Source of the DNA: Clostridium sp. cel8
GTDB lineage: Bacteria > Bacillota > Clostridia > Clostridiales > Clostridiaceae
Length of the DNA: 64,000 nucleotides
NCBI RefSeq assembly: GCF_014050525.1
Contig: NZ_JACGAG010000002.1
Location: 124,001-188,000 of the forward strand
Direction of reading: 5' to 3'
This document shows positions 63,774-64,000 of this stretch, in pieces. Within the stretch, counting starts at the first letter, position 1; the number at the start of each line of letters is the position of its first letter. The position numbers and the translations under genes were made by a program. The notes under the pieces were generated by a model, which did not search any database, was not told the origin of the DNA, and saw only the letters and a program-made list of their open reading frames with translations.

Positions 63774-64000
63774 TTAATATTTTTTACAAAAAAATTCGTC
63801 TTTTATAAATACCCAATCTGTATCAGTAGACATTTTTTCATTGTATTTATAATCAACATCAAAACTTTTTATATTTTCCATATCTTCTACAAAATTTTCT
63901 GTCATATATCTAACAAAGCTTCCCCTTGCTCTCTTTGCATTAAAAGGTACTACTTTGTACCTTCCGTTTCTGTATTCTTTAAATACTATATTTATGACTC
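63774..64000 (-). CDS. yaaA: YaaA/DUF328 peroxide-response protein, 3' part
   Basis: The minus-strand frame open to the window end encodes VINIVFKEYRNGRYKVVPF, then KRARGSFVRYMTENFVEDMENIKSF and ends TDWVFIKDEFFCKKY. The F-K-E-Y...K-x-A-R-G-x-x-x-R-Y pattern is the C-terminus of YaaA. The start lies beyond the window. Confidence 0.85.
   Translation of the reverse strand, partial: VINIVFKEYRNGRYKVVPFNAKRARGSFVRYMTENFVEDMENIKSFDVDYKYNEKMSTDTDWVFIKDEFFCKKY

Overview
The window is AT-rich, densely coded DNA from a clostridium (Clostridium sensu stricto). The signs are the AT-biased codon use, strong GGAGG-type ribosome sites with frequent TTG/GTG starts, a CooS-type CO dehydrogenase, PdxST vitamin B6 synthesis, PTS-dependent dihydroxyacetone kinase, a clostridial DUF3867 protein and many PadR/GntR/TCS regulators. 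CooS together with a 3-hydroxyacyl-CoA dehydrogenase suggests a strict anaerobe, possibly an acetogen; I cannot name the species.

Layout. 1-25 kb is chromosomal backbone: EamA-like transporter; dhaKLM; AEC carrier; cyclophilin; a purine permease under a guanine-type riboswitch; TspO; cupin; TPR protein; 3-hydroxyacyl-CoA dehydrogenase; MATE pump; a five-gene PTS operon (activator, EIIA, P-loop kinase, EIICB, SorE-like reductase) that resembles the uncharacterised E. coli cmtAB-yggPC locus; PadR plus membrane protein; HAD phosphatase; GNAT; DUF2087 regulator; an ECF sigma lacking region 4 with two membrane proteins; an MFS remnant; and pdxST.

25,025-39,907 is an integrated mobile element of about 14.88 kb whose ends can be read directly. 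A large serine recombinase (37690-39810) sits at the 3' end of rlmH. The displaced last codons of rlmH (GEP-YHK-stop) lie at 25009-25029. Joining the two inner flanks gives a palindromic attP, and joining the two outer flanks restores an intact rlmH 3' end. Cargo, left to right: a solitary MazF/PemK toxin; two tandem copies of a covarying structured RNA with their own terminators; four 22-bp repeats; a divergent RlmH paralogue that has the YHK tail but lacks the SAM-binding loop; a 49-aa protein; an RNase H-ParB-like fusion; a 211-aa protein with an internal duplication; a broken DUF6602 gene; a possible Rep protein; a tyrosine recombinase; and a type I restriction-modification system (hsdRMS). 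The arrangement is analogous to staphylococcal SCC elements. Integration removed YHK from the host RlmH while the cargo RlmH-like protein has YHK but no SAM site, so the two may complement each other in a mixed dimer (inference).

40-64 kb is backbone again: Na+/H+ antiporter, YibE/F, TerC, PadR, DegV, a YtrA-type ABC system with a readable promoter and operator, AI-2E family protein, a poly-arginine protein, LTA-synthase-like sulfatase, an OpuC-type osmoprotectant transporter, a two-component system, DUF3867, cooS (one C-cluster cysteine apparently replaced by Glu), a decayed MBL-fold protein, a chemoreceptor with a probably cytoplasmic sensor, and the 3' end of yaaA.
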